A stretch of DNA of 15,559 bases, from NCBI GenBank assembly GCA_032251045.1, contig JAVVEW010000060.1:1-15559 (forward strand). The letters run 5' to 3'. The stretch comes from JAVVEW01 sp032251045 (GTDB lineage Bacteria > Pseudomonadota > Gammaproteobacteria > Methylococcales > Methylomonadaceae). The translations under genes were made by a program, and so were the position numbers. Below the pieces are notes generated by a model. That model saw only the letters and a list, made by a program, of their open reading frames with translations. It was not told the DNA's origin and ran no database searches. This document shows positions 14,437 to 15,559 of this stretch, in pieces (position 1 is the first letter of the stretch; every line of letters starts with the position of its first letter).

Positions 14437-15100
14437 CGACCACTTCCAGCATATAGCCCAGGCCTCTGAGCGTGCGAATGGTGACCGGGTATGGCGCCAG
14501 GCGCTTGCGCAGCCGATGAATATGCACTTCGATGGCATTGTCGGCCAACGCCTCGCCGGAGACCGCCAGCCGTTGCGCGATGCGCTCCTTGCCCAGTATT
14601 TTGTCGGCATTCAATAACAAAAATTCCAATAGCGAGGCTTCTCGCGAGGATAGTGCCAGCAGTTCGCCGTGGACGCGGATTTCATGCGTTTCCGTATCGA
14701 GCGTTAACGGGCCAACGGTAATTTTAGGATCAAAGCCGCCATAACAGCGGCGAATCAAGGCATGGATGCGCGTTTCCAGTTCGATCAATTCAAAAGGCTT
14801 GGTCAGATAGTCGTCGGCACCCTGACGAATGCCTTCAACCCGGTCATTAAGGCCGTCCCGCGCCGTTAAAATCAAAACCGGCAAAGCCAGTTTTTGTTGA
14901 CGCATGCTGCGTAATAATGACAGTCCGTCTCGGTCGGGTAGGCCTAAGTCCAAAATCATCAAATCAAAATCTTCTGCGGCCAGTAGCTGTTCGGCGTAAC
15001 GTGCGCTGCCGGCAATCGATAGCTGATAACCACTGCGGCTGAGGGTGTGTGCCAGACCATCGGCCAGCGTGGGGTCATCTTCAACAAGAATCAGATTCAT
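14423..15100 (-). CDS. OmpR-family response regulator, QseB/TctD-like
   Basis: The 225-residue DNA-binding regulator is the partner of the kinase that overlaps its 3' end. The receiver domain (1-118) carries the acidic pocket Glu7-Asp8-Asp9, phosphoacceptor Asp51 in LDLGLPDRDG, Thr79 and Lys101 in LTKPF. The winged-helix effector domain (about 126-220) ends in EVHIHRLRKRL, VTIRTLRGLGYML. It is the first gene of the RR-HK-relA run and is divergent from carbonic anhydrase. No clear Shine-Dalgarno precedes the ATG (GCAAGCATAA). Self-regulation through the repeats in the upstream intergenic region is plausible but not shown. Confidence 0.94.
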   Translation of the reverse strand: MNLILVEDDPTLADGLAHTLSRSGYQLSIAGSARYAEQLLAAEDFDLMILDLGLPDRDGLSLLRSMRQQKLALPVLILTARDGLNDRVEGIRQGADDYLTKPFELIELETRIHALIRRCYGGFDPKITVGPLTLDTETHEIRVHGELLALSSREASLLEFLLLNADKILGKERIAQRLAVSGEALADNAIEVHIHRLRKRLAPYPVTIRTLRGLGYMLEVVDERT

Positions 15101-15194
15101 TTATGCTTGCAAGGTTGTTGAAAGGTTAGCTGGGTAGAATCTCATTAGTAAATAAAACAGAACGAAATCATCCATAAATAAGAATATTAATCAG

Positions 15195-15222
15195 GCTAAT
15201 GTTCTTAATTAGCACATTAGCA
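15195..15222. promoter_or_regulatory. Three-copy ATTAGC repeat cluster (candidate operator)
   Basis: GCTAATG (15195-15201) and CATTAGC (15215-15221) are perfect 7-bp inverted arms, with centres about 20 bases apart. The right side also contains two tandem direct copies of ATTAGCA (15208-15214 and 15216-15222), one base apart. A partial CATTAG occurs at 15143-15148. The cluster ends nine bases before the carbonic anhydrase ribosome binding site, within the 141-base divergent region shared with the response regulator gene. It could bind a dimeric regulator, possibly the neighbouring OmpR-type protein, or form a stem-loop in the 5' leader. Confidence 0.42.
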
Positions 15223-15241
15223 TACTTACCGGAGGCGGTTT

Positions 15242-15559
15242 ATGAGCACTTTTGCACAATTATTAAAAGAAAACGAACAATGGGCAGCGAATAAAGTCAA
15301 GGAAAACCCCGATTTCTTTGTCAATCTGGCCAAGGGCCAAAAGCCTAAACATTTATACATCGGTTGCTCCGATAGCCGCGTGCCGATCGAGCTGGCGGTC
15401 AATGCCGAACCGGGTGAAATATTCATTCATCGTAATATTGCCAATCAGGTTATTCCTACCGATTTCAGCAGTTTGAGTGTGATCCAGTATGCGGTGGACG
15501 TGTTAAAGGTGGAAAATATCATTATTTGCGGTCACTATGGTTGTGGCGGAGTGCAAGCG
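15242..15559 (+). CDS. can: Beta-carbonic anhydrase, Can type (C-terminus outside window)
   Basis: The first 106 codons are present and the frame is open to the right edge. The zinc site is complete: Cys42 and Asp44 in GCSDSRVP, and His98 and Cys101 in CGHYGCGGV. These positions coincide with those of E. coli Can (CynT2). Arg46 forms the usual Asp-Arg dyad. HRNIANQV follows at 63-70. The enzyme interconverts CO2 and bicarbonate in the cytosol, supplying bicarbonate for carboxylases or fixing respiratory CO2. GGAGG at 15231-15235 lies six bases before the ATG. It is transcribed away from the response regulator gene across the repeat cluster. Confidence 0.95.
   Translation, partial: MSTFAQLLKENEQWAANKVKENPDFFVNLAKGQKPKHLYIGCSDSRVPIELAVNAEPGEIFIHRNIANQVIPTDFSSLSVIQYAVDVLKVENIIICGHYGCGGVQA

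Noticed and set aside
14437..14610. N-terminal extension of the histidine kinase by 58 residues
   Set aside because: It lies fully inside the response regulator gene and reads as out-of-frame Arg/Trp/Ser-rich sequence; ATG 14436 has a good ribosome binding site just before the first membrane helix.

Overview
The window reads as ordinary chromosomal sequence from a gammaproteobacterium, densely packed, with one defence gene cut off at the left edge. The protein set fits a free-living aerobic gammaproteobacterium: QseC/TctE-type histidine kinase, EFDD-type RelA, SdhE, Can-type beta-carbonic anhydrase, class I fructose-1,6-bisphosphatase and PPK1. The combination made me think of Methylococcales-like bacteria, but nothing here proves the order. 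I see no rRNA, tRNA, CRISPR array, complete insertion sequence or prophage gene.

Layout. (1) 1-378, minus strand: the first 81 codons of a DUF3375 protein (JetA of type I Wadjet), preceded by an unrecognised 42-codon ORF and a 13-bp palindrome. (2) 379-607: intergenic, probably holding the promoters of both flanks. (3) 608-4503, plus strand: a possible 18-residue leader peptide with a perfect Shine-Dalgarno, an SDHAF4-like assembly factor, sdhC, sdhD, sdhA, sdhB and sdhE. This is a complete succinate dehydrogenase operon with the assembly factors for both catalytic subunits built in. (4) 4607-5620, plus: a cytoplasmic-looking protein with EF-hand-like calcium loops, followed by a rho-independent terminator. 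(5) 5886-11008, minus: a tightly spaced operon, in transcription order SemiSWEET-like PQ-loop protein, fructose-1,6-bisphosphatase (fbp), polyphosphate kinase (ppk1) and PiT phosphate transporter (pit), behind an extended -10 promoter. (6) 11147-15100, minus: response regulator, histidine kinase and a RelA-type ppGpp synthetase without the usual C-terminal RRM/ACT domain, with overlapping reading frames. (7) 15101-15241: divergent intergenic region with repeated ATTAGC units. (8) 15242 to the right edge, plus: beta-carbonic anhydrase, truncated by the window.

How the parts may work together. SdhCDAB is the membrane-bound TCA cycle/Complex II enzyme; SDHAF4-like protein and SdhE act on flavinylated SdhA. 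The fbp-ppk-pit operon links release, storage and uptake of phosphate. It lies directly downstream of, and on the same strand as, a two-component system overlapping a (p)ppGpp synthetase. Because (p)ppGpp and polyphosphate are linked in known stress physiology, the 5.9-15.1 kb stretch could be one phosphate/starvation response neighbourhood; this is inference from layout. The features most worth following up are the RR-HK-RelA arrangement with the shortened RelA, the Wadjet edge, the leader ORF ahead of the sdh operon, and the ATTAGC repeats upstream of carbonic anhydrase.
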